DNA of 64,000 nucleotides from Lichenibacterium minor (GCF_004137685.1 NZ_QYBB01000004.1:1-64000); one strand, 5' to 3'; positions 1-8,499 are shown, counted from the first letter of the stretch. The notes: generated by a model from the letters alone, not told the origin. Translations and numbers: made by a program.

Positions 1-515
1 TGACCAGCAAGATCGACTCGCGCACCATCCTGGGCGAGCAGGGCGCCGAGCAGCTGCTCGGCCAGGGCGACATGCTCCACATGGCGGGCGGCGGCCGCAT
101 CTCCCGCGTGCACGGCCCCTTCGTGTCCGATGCCGAGGTCGAGAAGGTGGTGGCGCACCTGAAGATGCAGGGCCACCCGGCCTATCTCGACGTGGTGGTG
201 GCCGAGGAGGGCGCCGACGACAAGGCCGACGCCGCCGACGACAAGCCCGTGTTCGACAAGTCCGCCATGGCGGCGGCGGGCGGCGACGACGATTCCGACC
301 TCTACGACCAGGCCGTGAAGGTGGTGCTGCGCGACAAGAAGTGCTCGACCTCCTACATCCAGCGCCGCTTGGCAGTCGGCTACAACAAGGCGGCGTCGCT
401 GGTGGAGAAGATGGAGCGCGAAGGCATCGTCGGGCAGGCCAACAACGCCGGCAAGCGCGAGATCCTCGTCTACAGCCGCGACCTCCGCTACACGGAACGC
501 GACGGGGACGAGTAG
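1..515 (+). CDS. ftsK: DNA translocase FtsK, C-terminal part (5' end outside window)
   Basis: Only the last ~170 residues are present; the reading frame is open from the first base (first full codon at position 3). FtsK is the septal, hexameric ATPase that pumps chromosome ends through the closing septum and activates XerCD at dif. The visible part covers the end of the RecA-like motor (SKIDSRTILG, then GGGRISRVHGPFVSDAEV) followed by an acidic Ala/Asp linker. It ends with the winged-helix gamma domain (about 60 residues, containing KKCSTSYIQRRLAVGYNKAA) that reads KOPS sequences. The order motor, linker, gamma and the exact end match the family. The Walker motifs and N-terminal membrane part lie upstream of the window. 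A 17-bp perfect hairpin follows the stop codon. Confidence 0.97.
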   Translation, partial: TSKIDSRTILGEQGAEQLLGQGDMLHMAGGGRISRVHGPFVSDAEVEKVVAHLKMQGHPAYLDVVVAEEGADDKADAADDKPVFDKSAMAAAGGDDDSDLYDQAVKVVLRDKKCSTSYIQRRLAVGYNKAASLVEKMEREGIVGQANNAGKREILVYSRDLRYTERDGDE

Positions 516-1159
516 CCCCGCCGCACGGCATCGACGGCGGCGGGCCCGGGGCCGCCGCCCCACATCGCGAAGGGCGGGAGGGCGACCTCCCGCCCTTCGC
601 GATTCGAAAGCCCTGGTCGATGCGATCGAGGGATGCCCCGGTGCGAAACCGGATCCCGGGCTGGCCCGTCCGCCGGAACTCCCGCGACCGAACATTCCCG
701 ACGTGTGCCCGGCCGCCGCCGCCCGACCCCGTTCGGCGCGTCCAGCCCGCGGCACCGGAGCGGTCCCGGACCGTCCTCGTGCTCGTCCCGGCTCCCGTGC
801 CGCCGGGGCGCGGGAACCATGGCGGCGGCGCGGCGCGCCGCCCCCGCGCCGCCCCATGCGTTACAGAAAGTTCGGGCGGCGCGCGGCCCCGTTAACCCCG
901 TCGCGGGCGTCCCATGGTTTCCATCGCGTTTCCGTTTCGGCGCAGGTTATCAAGATTGGTCAACAGGGTTTGAAGATCACCCGCACCCACGAGGAAGGCC
1001 GCATTCGCTTCAAACGCCGCTGTTGAGATTTACGCCTCGAACACCATTGATATGACCGCAAGAAAGATGAAGCTGAGCGCGTAAAACGCGAGAGTTTTAC
1101 TTCAATCGACTGCGACGCGCCGGATCCATGATGACCCCACAGCGAGACGTGAGGGCATC
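516..1159. other. Gene-free stretch between ftsK and the BTLCP gene
   Basis: This is 644 bases. It holds the ftsK hairpin (564-603) and, near the right end, a smaller inverted repeat GTAAAAC-6 nt-GTTTTAC (1081-1100). The second repeat sits in a locally AT-richer segment (about 940-1115) where the promoter of the downstream gene should lie. Open frames inside it are Arg/Pro/Ser-rich with no family signature and look like GC-driven shadows. I see no RNA gene. Confidence 0.6.
564..603 (+). terminator. Hairpin downstream of ftsK
   Basis: A perfect 17-bp inverted repeat (arms 564-580 and 587-603, 6-nt loop GGCGAC) starts 48 bases after the ftsK stop. No T-run follows on plus, so it is either a GC-rich terminator without a U-tract or an mRNA 3'-end stabiliser. 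The symmetry is seen directly; the function is inferred. Confidence 0.6.
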
Positions 1160-1789
1160 ATGGCGATCGAGTGGAGCAGAGCGGCGGTCCTGGCGGGTGC
1201 GGTGGTGGCTGGCCTCCTCGCCGTGGGCGAAGCCGCATCCGCCGCCCCCACCCTGCCCCGCGCCACCTATGCGGCCGTGGGCGAGCGCACCAGCGTCCCC
1301 TTCGGCTGGGTCGACTTCTGCAACCGGTACGGCAGCGAATGCGACGTCCAGCCGATGGACCCGGTCGACATCGACCTGACCCCGGCGGCGCTGAAGGACA
1401 TCGAGCGCATCGACCGCCAGGTGAACGCCGCGGTCACGCCCGTGACCGACATGGACCATTGGGGCGTCGTGGACCGGTGGGACTACCCCGTCGACGGCAA
1501 GGGCGATTGCGAGGACTACGCGCTCCTGAAGCGCAAGATCCTGATCCACCAGGGCTACCCCCGTCAGGCCCTCCTCATCACCGTGGTCAAGGACCTCGAA
1601 GGCGAGGGCCACGCGATCCTCACCGTGAAGACGAGCCGCGGCGAGTTCGTGCTCGACAACCTGAACGATCGCGTCATGGCCTGGGCCGACACCGGCTACA
1701 AGTTCATCAAGCGCCAGTCGCAGACCGACCCGAACCTGTGGCAATCGATCGGCACGCCCTCGTCCGGCCCGCAGTTCACCGCCAAGTGA
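1160..1789 (+). CDS. Bacterial transglutaminase-like cysteine peptidase (BTLCP)
   Basis: This is a 209-residue exported protein of the BTLCP family (DUF920), predicted periplasmic cysteine peptidases of proteobacteria. A signal peptide (residues 1-29, ending ASAAP) is followed by a conserved N-terminal part and the papain-like triad. The triad is Cys117 in GDCEDYALLK, His151 in GEGHAIL and Asp166 in VLDNLND, all in the usual spacing. In some bacteria relatives act with membrane c-di-GMP receptors (the LapG/LapD pair), but no lapD or adhesin gene is visible here, so the substrate is unknown. The ATG at 1160 gives a normal signal peptide. The gene stands alone in a promoter-containing gap and is followed at 74 bases by another small secreted protein. 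Confidence 0.9.
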   Translation: MAIEWSRAAVLAGAVVAGLLAVGEAASAAPTLPRATYAAVGERTSVPFGWVDFCNRYGSECDVQPMDPVDIDLTPAALKDIERIDRQVNAAVTPVTDMDHWGVVDRWDYPVDGKGDCEDYALLKRKILIHQGYPRQALLITVVKDLEGEGHAILTVKTSRGEFVLDNLNDRVMAWADTGYKFIKRQSQTDPNLWQSIGTPSSGPQFTAK

Positions 1790-1863
1790 GGCCGGGGGCT
1801 TGGGCGCCGCCCGAGCCGCACCCGCTTCCGTGATCCCCCGACAGCTCGCCCCGGACCGTTTCG

Positions 1864-2241
1864 ATGCCCGCGACCCTCAACCGCTTCGGCCTGGCCGTTT
1901 CGGCGCTCACGGCGGCCGGCGCCGTGGCGCTGTGGCAGCCCTCGGCCTCGGCGGGGCAGCCCCGCCCCGTCGCCGAAGCCGACGACCCCCTGCAGGTGCT
2001 GGCCGACGTCGTGCTGATCGAGTCGGATTGCCGGCAGTTCAACGTCGATTACGGCAGGCTCTTCGCCTACGCCGAACGCAACGGCATCCGCCCGGTCGAC
2101 ATCATGCCGTTCGGCGAACGCCGCGCCGCCTTCGACGCCGACTACCGCCGCCGCGCCCGCGACACCCAGGGGAGCCGGCTGTGCGGCGCCCTGGCCCAGG
2201 ACCGCGACGCCCTCATCCCCGGCGTCTTCACCGCACGCTGA
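1864..2241 (+). CDS. Small secreted hypothetical protein
   Basis: This is 125 residues with an N-terminal signal-like hydrophobic stretch (residues ~8-31, ending PSASAGQ). The mature part is ~95 charged residues with two cysteines (in ESDCRQF and SRLCGAL) that could form a disulfide. I recognise no domain. The codon-position GC pattern and the conserved-looking motif YGRLFAYAERNGI suggest a real gene. It lies between the BTLCP gene and nadK, all on plus, with 74- and 93-base gaps. Its function is unknown. Confidence 0.6.
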   Translation: MPATLNRFGLAVSALTAAGAVALWQPSASAGQPRPVAEADDPLQVLADVVLIESDCRQFNVDYGRLFAYAERNGIRPVDIMPFGERRAAFDADYRRRARDTQGSRLCGALAQDRDALIPGVFTAR

Positions 2242-2334
2242 CCGCGGCGGACCACGCGGGAGGATTTCACCCGCACCCGGAAACATCTAGTGTCCCGCCG
2301 CCGTCGACGGGATGGCGCGGGTGACGGAGTCGAC

Positions 2335-3123
2335 ATGGATCGGGCGCAGGGCGAGCCGCATCGCCACGAGGCCATCGCCTTCCTGTCGTCCGGCACACCC
2401 GACGCCACGGCCGCGCTCGCCCGCCTGACGGCGACCTACGGCAACGTCGACCCCGACCGCGCCGACGTCGTGGTGGCGCTCGGCGGCGACGGCCTGATGC
2501 TGCAGGCGCTGCACCGTTTCATGGGGTCGGGGAAACCCATCTACGGCATGAACCGGGGATCCGTCGGCTTTCTGATGAACGAATACGTCGAGGACGGCCT
2601 CCACGAACGGCTGGCCGCGGCGGCGCGCTCCATGGTCCACCCGCTCGTCATGACGGCGACGGACCGCGCCGGCCGCGTGTCGACCGCGCGGGCCATCAAC
2701 GAGGTGTCGCTGCTCCGCCAGTCCTCCCAGGTCGCCAAGGTGCGGATCTCGATCGACGGCCGCGAGCGGCTCAGCGAACTCGTCGCCGACGGCCTCCTGG
2801 TGGCGACGCCGGCCGGCTCGACGGCTTACAACCTGTCGGCCAACGGCCCGATCCTCCCGCTCGACGCCGCCCTGATGGCGCTGACGCCGATCTCGGCCTT
2901 TCGGCCCCGCCGCTGGCGCGGCGCCCTGCTGTCCGACGAGGCGCGCGTCACCGTTGAAGTGTTGGAAGCCGACAAGCGGCCCGTCGCCGCCACGGCCGAC
3001 CACCAGGAGATCAAGGACGTCGCCACGATCGAGATCGGCATGGACCACGAGACGGGGCTCGTGCTGCTGCACGACCCGGGCCATTCGCTGGACGAACGGA
3101 TCCTTCGCGAACAGTTCGGCTGA
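2335..3123 (+). CDS. nadK: NAD kinase
   Basis: This cytosolic enzyme phosphorylates NAD at the 2' position to make NADP. The protein is 262 residues, normal for the short alphaproteobacterial form. Visible family motifs are GGDG (residues 50-53), NRGSVGFL (73-80), the NE pair in INEVSLL, and [16 protein letters not shown], the nucleotide-binding loop. The start is placed at the ATG at 2335 because GGAG at 2326-2329 is 5 bases ahead; an upstream in-frame GTG at 2290 has no comparable site. It converges on the DUF2336 gene, whose stop lies 57 bases away. Confidence 0.95.
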   Translation: MDRAQGEPHRHEAIAFLSSGTPDATAALARLTATYGNVDPDRADVVVALGGDGLMLQALHRFMGSGKPIYGMNRGSVGFLMNEYVEDGLHERLAAAARSMVHPLVMTATDRAGRVSTARAINEVSLLRQSSQVAKVRISIDGRERLSELVADGLLVATPAGSTAYNLSANGPILPLDAALMALTPISAFRPRRWRGALLSDEARVTVEVLEADKRPVAATADHQEIKDVATIEIGMDHETGLVLLHDPGHSLDERILREQFG

Positions 3124-3180
3124 CCGGGCACCGCGCCCTGCCGCTCGCCCTCCCGGCGAGGAACGGCGGGCCGGCGCGGA

Positions 3181-4377
3181 TCAGGCCGCGAGGGCGACGA
3201 AGGACGCCGATGCGGCGTGGAACCGCGGCTCCACGCGGCGCTCCGCGGGCGCGGCGCGCTCCCCTTCGCCGCCGCGGCGGCATTCGTCGCGCGCGGCTTC
3301 GGACTCGAAACGGCGCAGGAGGGCGGTGAGCCCGGCGACGGTCGTGTCCCCCTCGAGGCCGCAGCGGGCCAGCACGCGCCCCACCACGTCGCGGCGCAGC
3401 ATCGCCGGGGGCTGCGCCCCGGCGGGGGGCCGGGCGTCGAGCGCGGTGCGGAGCACGGGCAGGAGGTCGTCGGAGAAACCCGCGGAGCGGACCAGCGCCG
3501 CGAAGGCCAGGCCCTGGTGGCGGCGCACGAGGCCCGACACGCGGTTCAGCTTCTGGCCGGACAGTTCGGCCAGCGCGGCCTCGAACAGCTCCACCTGCCC
3601 GCTCAGGAGCGCCCTGATGACCAGGGCGGGCGTCAGGCGGCCGGCGCCGCGCAGGTAGGCGGCGAAGCGCAGCCGGTCGCGGTCGTCGGTGTCCTGCCCC
3701 GCGAGGCGCAGGGCGGCGCGGTCGGTCTCGTCGGCGGCGACGCGGCGCGCGCGGGCGGGCGCCACCCAGCCGCAGGCCGTGACGAAATCGCGGAGCGCGT
3801 CCGCGGTGGCGACGACGAGTTCGTGGCGCAGCGCGGCGCCGAGGTCGGGACGGGCGCCGAGCGTTTCGCGCACCTCGCCGTCGCGTCCGAACCGTTCCAG
3901 GATGCGACGGCTCGAAATATCGGCGAGCGCCGCGGCGTGGTTTCGGCACAGGACCAGCACGGCCTCCACGGTCCCGACCTCGGCCAGCGCCCCCGCCACG
4001 GCCGCCGACAGGCCGGGCCGGGCCGCGATGGCGCACTGGGCCGGGCTTTCCCCCAGCGCCGCGGCGTCGATCAGCTCGGCGTCATCGAGGCGGGGGGACC
4101 GGGCCAGCACGAGGGCGGCGATGTCGGCCTGGTCGTTGGCCAGGGCCGACACGAGGTGGTGCGGGGCGTCGGCGGCGCCCGCGAGGGCTTCGGCGAGGGC
4201 GCGGCGGACCAACGGCGACGCGTCGTCGAGGAGGCACGTCATCGTGCGCTCCATCTCGCCCCGCTCGATCGGGTCGAGCTCCGCGTAGAGGCAGGCGCGG
4301 GCGAGGTTGCCCGCCGCCTCGGCGCGCTCCCCGGCGGACGCGTGCTCGGCCCAGGACAGAAACTGACGGCTCAGCAT
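3181..4377 (-). CDS. DUF2336 domain-containing protein
   Basis: This is 398 residues, almost entirely alpha-helical and Ala/Arg/Leu-rich, with repeated helical pairs of HEAT-like character (for example SPLVRRALAEALAG, ADIAALVLARSP). That is typical of DUF2336 proteins, which are common in Rhizobiales and of unknown function. There is no signal peptide or membrane segment, so it is probably cytosolic. The ATG at 4377 is preferred because CGGAGATCCC precedes it; ATG at 4395 and a longer frame to 4428 also exist. It is a single gene between convergent nadK and the nitroreductase upstream on the same strand (91-base gap). Confidence 0.8.
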   Translation of the reverse strand: MLSRQFLSWAEHASAGERAEAAGNLARACLYAELDPIERGEMERTMTCLLDDASPLVRRALAEALAGAADAPHHLVSALANDQADIAALVLARSPRLDDAELIDAAALGESPAQCAIAARPGLSAAVAGALAEVGTVEAVLVLCRNHAAALADISSRRILERFGRDGEVRETLGARPDLGAALRHELVVATADALRDFVTACGWVAPARARRVAADETDRAALRLAGQDTDDRDRLRFAAYLRGAGRLTPALVIRALLSGQVELFEAALAELSGQKLNRVSGLVRRHQGLAFAALVRSAGFSDDLLPVLRTALDARPPAGAQPPAMLRRDVVGRVLARCGLEGDTTVAGLTALLRRFESEAARDECRRGGEGERAAPAERRVEPRFHAASASFVALAA

Positions 4378-4468
4378 GGGATCTCCGCGGCGCATCGGTC
4401 CGGCACGCCGCGAAGATCCGCTTTTCATGGTAAAGGGCGGGTTAAGCCGCGCCCCGCGGGGTCCCTCG

Positions 4469-5041
4469 TCAGAAGCGGGACACGATGTCGGCCATCACCG
4501 GGCGGACACGATCCTCGACCGCGACGGTGGGCCGGCCGATGTGGACGAAGCCCGCCAGCTTCTCGTGCGGCGCCAGGCCGAAGGCTTCCGCCACGCGCGC
4601 GTCGTAGTTGTACCATTCCGTGAGCCACGCGGTGGCGAAGCCCAGGGCGTTGGCGGCGACGACGAGGTTCATCGAGGCCGCCCCAGCCGACATCAACTGC
4701 TCCCATTCCGGGATCTTCACGTGGGGCGCCGCGCGCGACACCACCGCCACCACGGCCGGGGCATGCTGGAGGCGCCGGGTTTCGAGTTCGATCCGGTTCG
4801 CCGGCGCCCCCGGGTTGTCGGCCGCGTAGACGGCCGCGATCAGGGCGCCGGCGCGGGCCCGGGCTTCGCCCTCGAAGACGATGAAGCGCCAGGGGGCGAG
4901 CTTGCCGTGGTCCGGCACCCGCGCCGCGAGGGACAGGATCGTGTCCATCTCGTCGGCGGTGGGGCCGGGCCCCGCCATGGTCATGGGCGGCACGGAACGG
5001 CGGCGGCGCAGCAGCGCGATGGTGGGATCGGTGTCGGTCAT
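4469..5041 (-). CDS. Nitroreductase-family flavoprotein
   Basis: This is 190 residues of the FMN-dependent nitroreductase superfamily, resembling the YdjA type. The N-terminal LLRRRRSVPPM matches the phosphate-binding RRSxR motif. PDHGKLAPWRFIVFEG is the second conserved block, and GFATAWLTEWYNYD and HIGRPT sit in the C-terminal half. Such enzymes use NAD(P)H to reduce nitro-aromatics, quinones or enones, and the physiological substrate cannot be told from sequence. The ATG at 5041 begins MTDTDPTIALL and gives normal length; the open frame continues upstream to 6151 but has no coding character there. The neighbouring gene is divergent. Confidence 0.88.
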   Translation of the reverse strand: MTDTDPTIALLRRRRSVPPMTMAGPGPTADEMDTILSLAARVPDHGKLAPWRFIVFEGEARARAGALIAAVYAADNPGAPANRIELETRRLQHAPAVVAVVSRAAPHVKIPEWEQLMSAGAASMNLVVAANALGFATAWLTEWYNYDARVAEAFGLAPHEKLAGFVHIGRPTVAVEDRVRPVMADIVSRF

Positions 5042-5161
5042 GGGGAAGGGCAAAGCACGGCGTCCGGGCGCCATCAAGGCGCGGGCACGGGAGCGGCGCC
5101 TTGATGCGGGCAGAATCGTGCCGCATCGCGACACGGCACCGTTCCCCTGCTTCCGGCTCCC

Positions 5162-6154
5162 ATGATCCGCAATCGCCCGTCGGCCCGCCTCGCCGCCCTG
5201 CTCTTCCTCGCCGCGGCGACGCCGGCCGGGGCCCAACAGGTCCAGCCGGTGCCGGCGCGCCCGCCCCTGCCCGCCCAGGTGGCGCCCGGCGGCCAGCCGG
5301 CCCCGCAGGTGCAGCCCGCCGTGCCCGGCCCCGCCGGCGGCGCGGCGGACGCGCCGCAGACCGGCCGCGGCACCCTCCACCTGTCCGCCACGCTGACGGC
5401 CGATCCGCCGCTGGTGCGGGGGGGCCTGCGGTGGCGCGTCTTCGCCGACGCGGCGCAGCCCGACGGGACCCGCCGGCTCGTGGCCGAATCGGGGGACGCA
5501 CAGCCGACCTTCGACCTGCCGGACGGCCGCTACATCGTCCACGCCACCTACGGCTACGCCGGCACCATGAAGCGCGTCGACATCGCGGGCCGCGCGTCCA
5601 GCGAGCGGTTCAACCTCAACGCCGGCGCCATCGAGGTCGACGGCACCCTGGGCGATGCCGCCATCCCGGCCGACAAGCTGTCCATCGCCATCTACGTGCC
5701 GGACCACAACAACCCGGAAGCCAAGCTCGTCGTCGCCGGGGCCAAGCCCGCCCAGGTGATCTGCCTGCCCGAAGGCAGCTACCACATCGTGTCGACCTAC
5801 CTCGACACCGAAGGGGTCGGCTCGCTGACGCCCGTGTCGAACACCAATTCCACCGTGGCGGCCGACCTGCGGGTGCAGGCCGGCAAGCTCCTGCTCGCCA
5901 CCGTCAAGCACCGCGCCGCGATGCTGACCCTGAAGCTCGTCAACACGCCGGGCGGCGAAGCGCTGGCCAACACCTCCTTCACGGTGCTGACACCCGGCGG
6001 CGACGTCATCCGCGAGCTGATCGGCGCCTTCCCGTCGCTGGTGCTGGCGGAGGGCGACTACGTCGCGATCGCGCGGCATGCCGGCAAGACCTACCAATCG
6101 GAGTTCAAGGTCCAGTCCGCGCGCGACAGCGACGTTGAAGTGACGGCGCATTGA
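5162..6154 (+). CDS. Secreted hypothetical protein with beta-rich repeats
   Basis: This is 330 residues. A signal peptide (1-24, ending PAGAQQ) is followed by a Pro/Gln/Ala-rich linker (~25-70). The rest alternates short beta-strand-like segments resembling carboxypeptidase-regulatory/PEGA-type sandwich modules (DGRYIVHATYGY, EGSYHIVSTYLD, EGDYVAIARHAGK). Each block describes a similar G-x-Y strand, suggesting three related units. I know of no assigned function; localisation is probably periplasmic or outer surface. The next gene begins 33 bases after the stop, so co-transcription is possible. Confidence 0.72.
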   Translation: MIRNRPSARLAALLFLAAATPAGAQQVQPVPARPPLPAQVAPGGQPAPQVQPAVPGPAGGAADAPQTGRGTLHLSATLTADPPLVRGGLRWRVFADAAQPDGTRRLVAESGDAQPTFDLPDGRYIVHATYGYAGTMKRVDIAGRASSERFNLNAGAIEVDGTLGDAAIPADKLSIAIYVPDHNNPEAKLVVAGAKPAQVICLPEGSYHIVSTYLDTEGVGSLTPVSNTNSTVAADLRVQAGKLLLATVKHRAAMLTLKLVNTPGGEALANTSFTVLTPGGDVIRELIGAFPSLVLAEGDYVAIARHAGKTYQSEFKVQSARDSDVEVTAH

Positions 6155-6186
6155 CGGGCCGCGCGGGCTCGACCAGGATCCCGGCC

Positions 6187-6423
6187 ATGCAGTGCTTCTT
6201 CGTCCAGATCAAATGCGCCCTCGGCCGGACCTATGCGGTGGCGAGCGCGCTCGCCGAAGCCGAGATCGCTTCGGAGATCTATTCCATCGCGGGCGACTAC
6301 GACATCCTCGCGAAGTTCTACGTGCCGACGGAGACCGACATCGGCCACTTCGTCGGCGACAGGGTGCACCCCATCCCCGGCATCGTCGACACCCGCACCG
6401 TGATCACCTTCAAGGCGTTCTGA
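6187..6423 (+). CDS. Stand-alone Lrp/AsnC ligand-binding (RAM) domain protein
   Basis: This is 78 residues that match only the C-terminal RAM domain of Lrp/AsnC regulators (alpha-beta sandwich: FFVQIKCALGRTYAVASALA, then YSIAGDYDILAKFYV and IVDTRTVITFKAF). There is no DNA-binding helix-turn-helix. Such SARD proteins form decamers or octamers and may bind amino acids or co-assemble with full Lrp proteins. The ATG at 6187 is preferred; a TTG at 6151 overlapping the upstream stop would add 12 residues unlike the family. The gene follows the secreted protein and converges on the NodS-like methyltransferase. Confidence 0.88.
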   Translation: MQCFFVQIKCALGRTYAVASALAEAEIASEIYSIAGDYDILAKFYVPTETDIGHFVGDRVHPIPGIVDTRTVITFKAF

Positions 6424-6461
6424 AGCCAGCGGTCGGACGGCCCGTCCTCATCCGTCGCGCG

Positions 6462-7040
6462 TCAAACCTTCCGCAGCACGTCGAGCCGGTAGTCCGCGTT
6501 GCGCTCGGCGCGCAGCACGTCCAGGGCACCGCCGGCCGCGGCGCGGAACCGGTCGGACGCCTCGTCGCCCGACGGCGGCCCCCGCTTCTTACCGATCCAG
6601 TGCACCATCACGACGTCGCCCCCGCGTTCCAGGGAGCCGACGACCCGACCCGCCAGCAGGACCACGTCCTCGGCCCCGAGGTAATCGAGGACTTCGGACA
6701 GCACGACGAGGTCGAAGACGCCCGACGGCCAGTCGCCCGGCACGAACATGGACGCGAAGCGGATGTGGGGCTGATCGGCCGCCCGCGCCGCCGCGGCGGC
6801 CAACGCCGCCGCCACCGGCTCCACGGCGAGGAGATCGCCGCAGCGGCGGCCGAGCTCGGTGGTCAGGGTGCCGAGCGCGCATCCCACCTCGAACCCGCGC
6901 GGGTAGCGGGGCCGCGGCAGCGCCGCCAGGGTGGCGGCGTGCTTGGCGCGTTCGTAGCCGCTGGTGGCGAGGCGCCACGGGTCCGGCCGCGCCGCGTAGA
7001 GGGCTTCGAAATGGTCGCGCCCCAGCGTGTCCCGCCGCAT
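6462..7040 (-). CDS. NodS-like SAM-dependent methyltransferase
   Basis: This is 192 residues of a class I methyltransferase close to the NodS family. The N-terminal signature (FEALYAARPDPWRLATSGYE) and the SAM-binding motif I (FEVGCALGTLTTELG) are visible, followed by VFDLVVLSEVLDYL (motifs II/III region). NodS N-methylates Nod-factor precursors, but many non-symbiotic Rhizobiales carry such genes and no nod genes are here, so the substrate is open. The ATG at 7040 has GGGAAACGGA just upstream; a GTG at 7061 overlaps the stop of the small ORF upstream. It probably shares a transcript with that ORF. Confidence 0.82.
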   Translation of the reverse strand: MRRDTLGRDHFEALYAARPDPWRLATSGYERAKHAATLAALPRPRYPRGFEVGCALGTLTTELGRRCGDLLAVEPVAAALAAAAARAADQPHIRFASMFVPGDWPSGVFDLVVLSEVLDYLGAEDVVLLAGRVVGSLERGGDVVMVHWIGKKRGPPSGDEASDRFRAAAGGALDVLRAERNADYRLDVLRKV

Positions 7041-7057
7041 TCCGTTTCCCGTCCGTC

Positions 7058-7153
7058 TCACCCAATGTGAAGCACGCCCGCGGTGGCGAGGCTGGCGACG
7101 CCGAGCACGCCGGCCAGAACGAAGGCTTCGACGGTGCCGATGATGATGTCCAT
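7058..7153 (-). CDS. Possible 31-residue membrane micropeptide
   Basis: A 31-codon frame starts ATG at 7153 with CTGGAG eight bases upstream, a good ribosome-binding site. It encodes MDIIIGTVEAFVLAGVLGV and then a short Ala/Thr/Leu tail, almost wholly hydrophobic and compatible with one membrane helix. The stop (7058-7060) lies 17 bases before the methyltransferase ATG. It could be a small membrane protein or a translated leader controlling the methyltransferase. Expression is not shown by sequence alone. Confidence 0.42.
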   Translation of the reverse strand: MDIIIGTVEAFVLAGVLGVASLATAGVLHIG

Positions 7154-7254
7154 GGGTCTACTCCAGAAGGCGGCTGAATGCATACGGCCCCCGCGGGTCG
7201 CCCCCGGGAGCCGTTCTGTGGAATTGGACGCGGCGGGAGTTCCGCCGCAAAGGG

Positions 7255-8499
7255 TCACCAGCGGTTGTCGGCCTGGATGATGCCGCGGCTCGTCACCACG
7301 ACCCAGCCCCGCCCGCGCCGCTCGATCGAGCGGATCTCGCCGACGCCGGGCACGTACTCGCCGGGCGCGACCTCGCGCAGGCCACCGGCCCGGCCCTCGA
7401 CGAGGGCCACGCCACCGTAGACGTCGCGCAGGAGCCATCCATCGACCGTCGCGGGCTTGGGCGGCACGTCCTGCGGGCGGGGTTGCCGCCCGGCATCGAC
7501 CCGGGCGACCAGCTCGGGCCTGGCGGCGTCCGGCTTCGACGGCTCGACCTTCGCGCTCTCGGGCCGCGCCGGCGGTACGGCCGCGGCGACCTCGGCGCGC
7601 GGCGCGGGCGCAGCCTTGGCGGGATCCGGCCGCACCGGCGGCACGGCGGAGGCGACCTCGGGCCGAGGTGCAGGCGCAGCCTTGGCGGCATCCGGCCGCG
7701 CCGGCGGCACGGCCGAAGCGGCCTCGGGCCGCGGCGGCGGCTCGGCGACCACAGGGGCGGCGGCGTGCTGCGCGGGCGGGGGCGCCTTGGCCTGCGGCGC
7801 GGCGGCACCCTGGGGCGGGATCGAGGCCGTCGCGTCGGGCGAGGCCACCTGCCGCTCGATCCGGTCGAGGCGCGTCGCGAGCTGGGCCGCCACCTGGGCG
7901 ATCTTGGCGTCGGGCTCGCGATCCATCCGGTCGAGGCGGGCCGAAATCTCGGCGAGCTTCGGCGACGGATCGTGGTCGAGCTTGTCGAGCCGCGCGGCGA
8001 TCTCGTTCAGCTTCGGCCCGGGGTCCCGGTCGAGCTTGTCGATCTTGGCGCCGAGCTGGCCCACGGCGCCCGCCGAAGCGGCCTTGGCGCCCTCGATGTC
8101 CTGCTTCAGGACGTCGACGCTCTTCTTCAGGCCACGGATCGTGTCGGCCTGGCGCCCGTCCTCGGCCGATGCGCGCAGCCCGTCGAGGCTGGCCTTCAGC
8201 GACCGCACCTCGCCCTGCACGCGGTAAAGCACGTCCATGGTGGTGTCGGCCGGCGGCACGGCCCGGGCCACGGCGACGGCCTGCGGCTTCGACGCGAACA
8301 CGGCGGTCCCGGCCACGAAGCCGACGCCCATCACCACCGCCACCGTCGCCGCCACGACGCCGTGCGAGCGGCCGAGCCCGGACGCGAAATCCGCACGGCG
8401 CGCGGCCGGCACCGCCACCAGGGCGCGGCCCTTGCCGAGCGAGATGCGGGGCGCCGCGCCGTCGCCGGCCGTTCCTCCTGCAGAAGCGGCGTCGTCCAT
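7255..8499 (-). CDS. Coiled-coil, Pro/Ala-repeat membrane protein
   Basis: This is 414 residues. It has a cytosolic N-terminus, one membrane helix (~48-70), and a coiled coil (~90-217) containing three 18-residue units of the type KLDxDPxPKLxEIxARLD (155-208). Then come three 22-residue Pro/Ala units of the type EVASAVPPxRPDxAKAAPAP (259-324). A small conserved C-terminal domain follows (~353-414; GWLLRDVYGGVALVEGR, GWVVVTSRG), beta-rich and probably periplasmic. Similar proteins occur across Rhizobiales without assigned function; an envelope-spanning structural role is plausible. The ATG at 8499 (MDDAASAGG) is the first in frame after a non-coding-looking region. It is divergent from the SMP-30 gene. 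Confidence 0.75.
   Translation of the reverse strand: MDDAASAGGTAGDGAAPRISLGKGRALVAVPAARRADFASGLGRSHGVVAATVAVVMGVGFVAGTAVFASKPQAVAVARAVPPADTTMDVLYRVQGEVRSLKASLDGLRASAEDGRQADTIRGLKKSVDVLKQDIEGAKAASAGAVGQLGAKIDKLDRDPGPKLNEIAARLDKLDHDPSPKLAEISARLDRMDREPDAKIAQVAAQLATRLDRIERQVASPDATASIPPQGAAAPQAKAPPPAQHAAAPVVAEPPPRPEAASAVPPARPDAAKAAPAPRPEVASAVPPVRPDPAKAAPAPRAEVAAAVPPARPESAKVEPSKPDAARPELVARVDAGRQPRPQDVPPKPATVDGWLLRDVYGGVALVEGRAGGLREVAPGEYVPGVGEIRSIERRGRGWVVVTSRGIIQADNRW
7528..7725 (-). repeat. Three tandem 66-bp coding repeats
   Basis: Three consecutive in-frame 66-bp units (7660-7725, 7594-7659, 7528-7593) encode the 22-residue Pro/Ala repeats of the coiled-coil protein. The first two are nearly identical; the third has diverged (VEPSKPD ending). 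Such arrays change length by slippage or recombination. Confidence 0.8.

Noticed and set aside
341..1055. Several overlapping ORFs (up to 184 codons) in the gap after ftsK
   Set aside because: They are Arg/Pro/Ser-rich, share the region in several frames, lack ribosome-binding sites and resemble no family; typical GC-driven shadows.
5042..6151. Upstream part of the 560-codon minus frame ending in the nitroreductase
   Set aside because: Only the last 190 codons have family motifs; the rest is antisense to the secreted beta-repeat protein.
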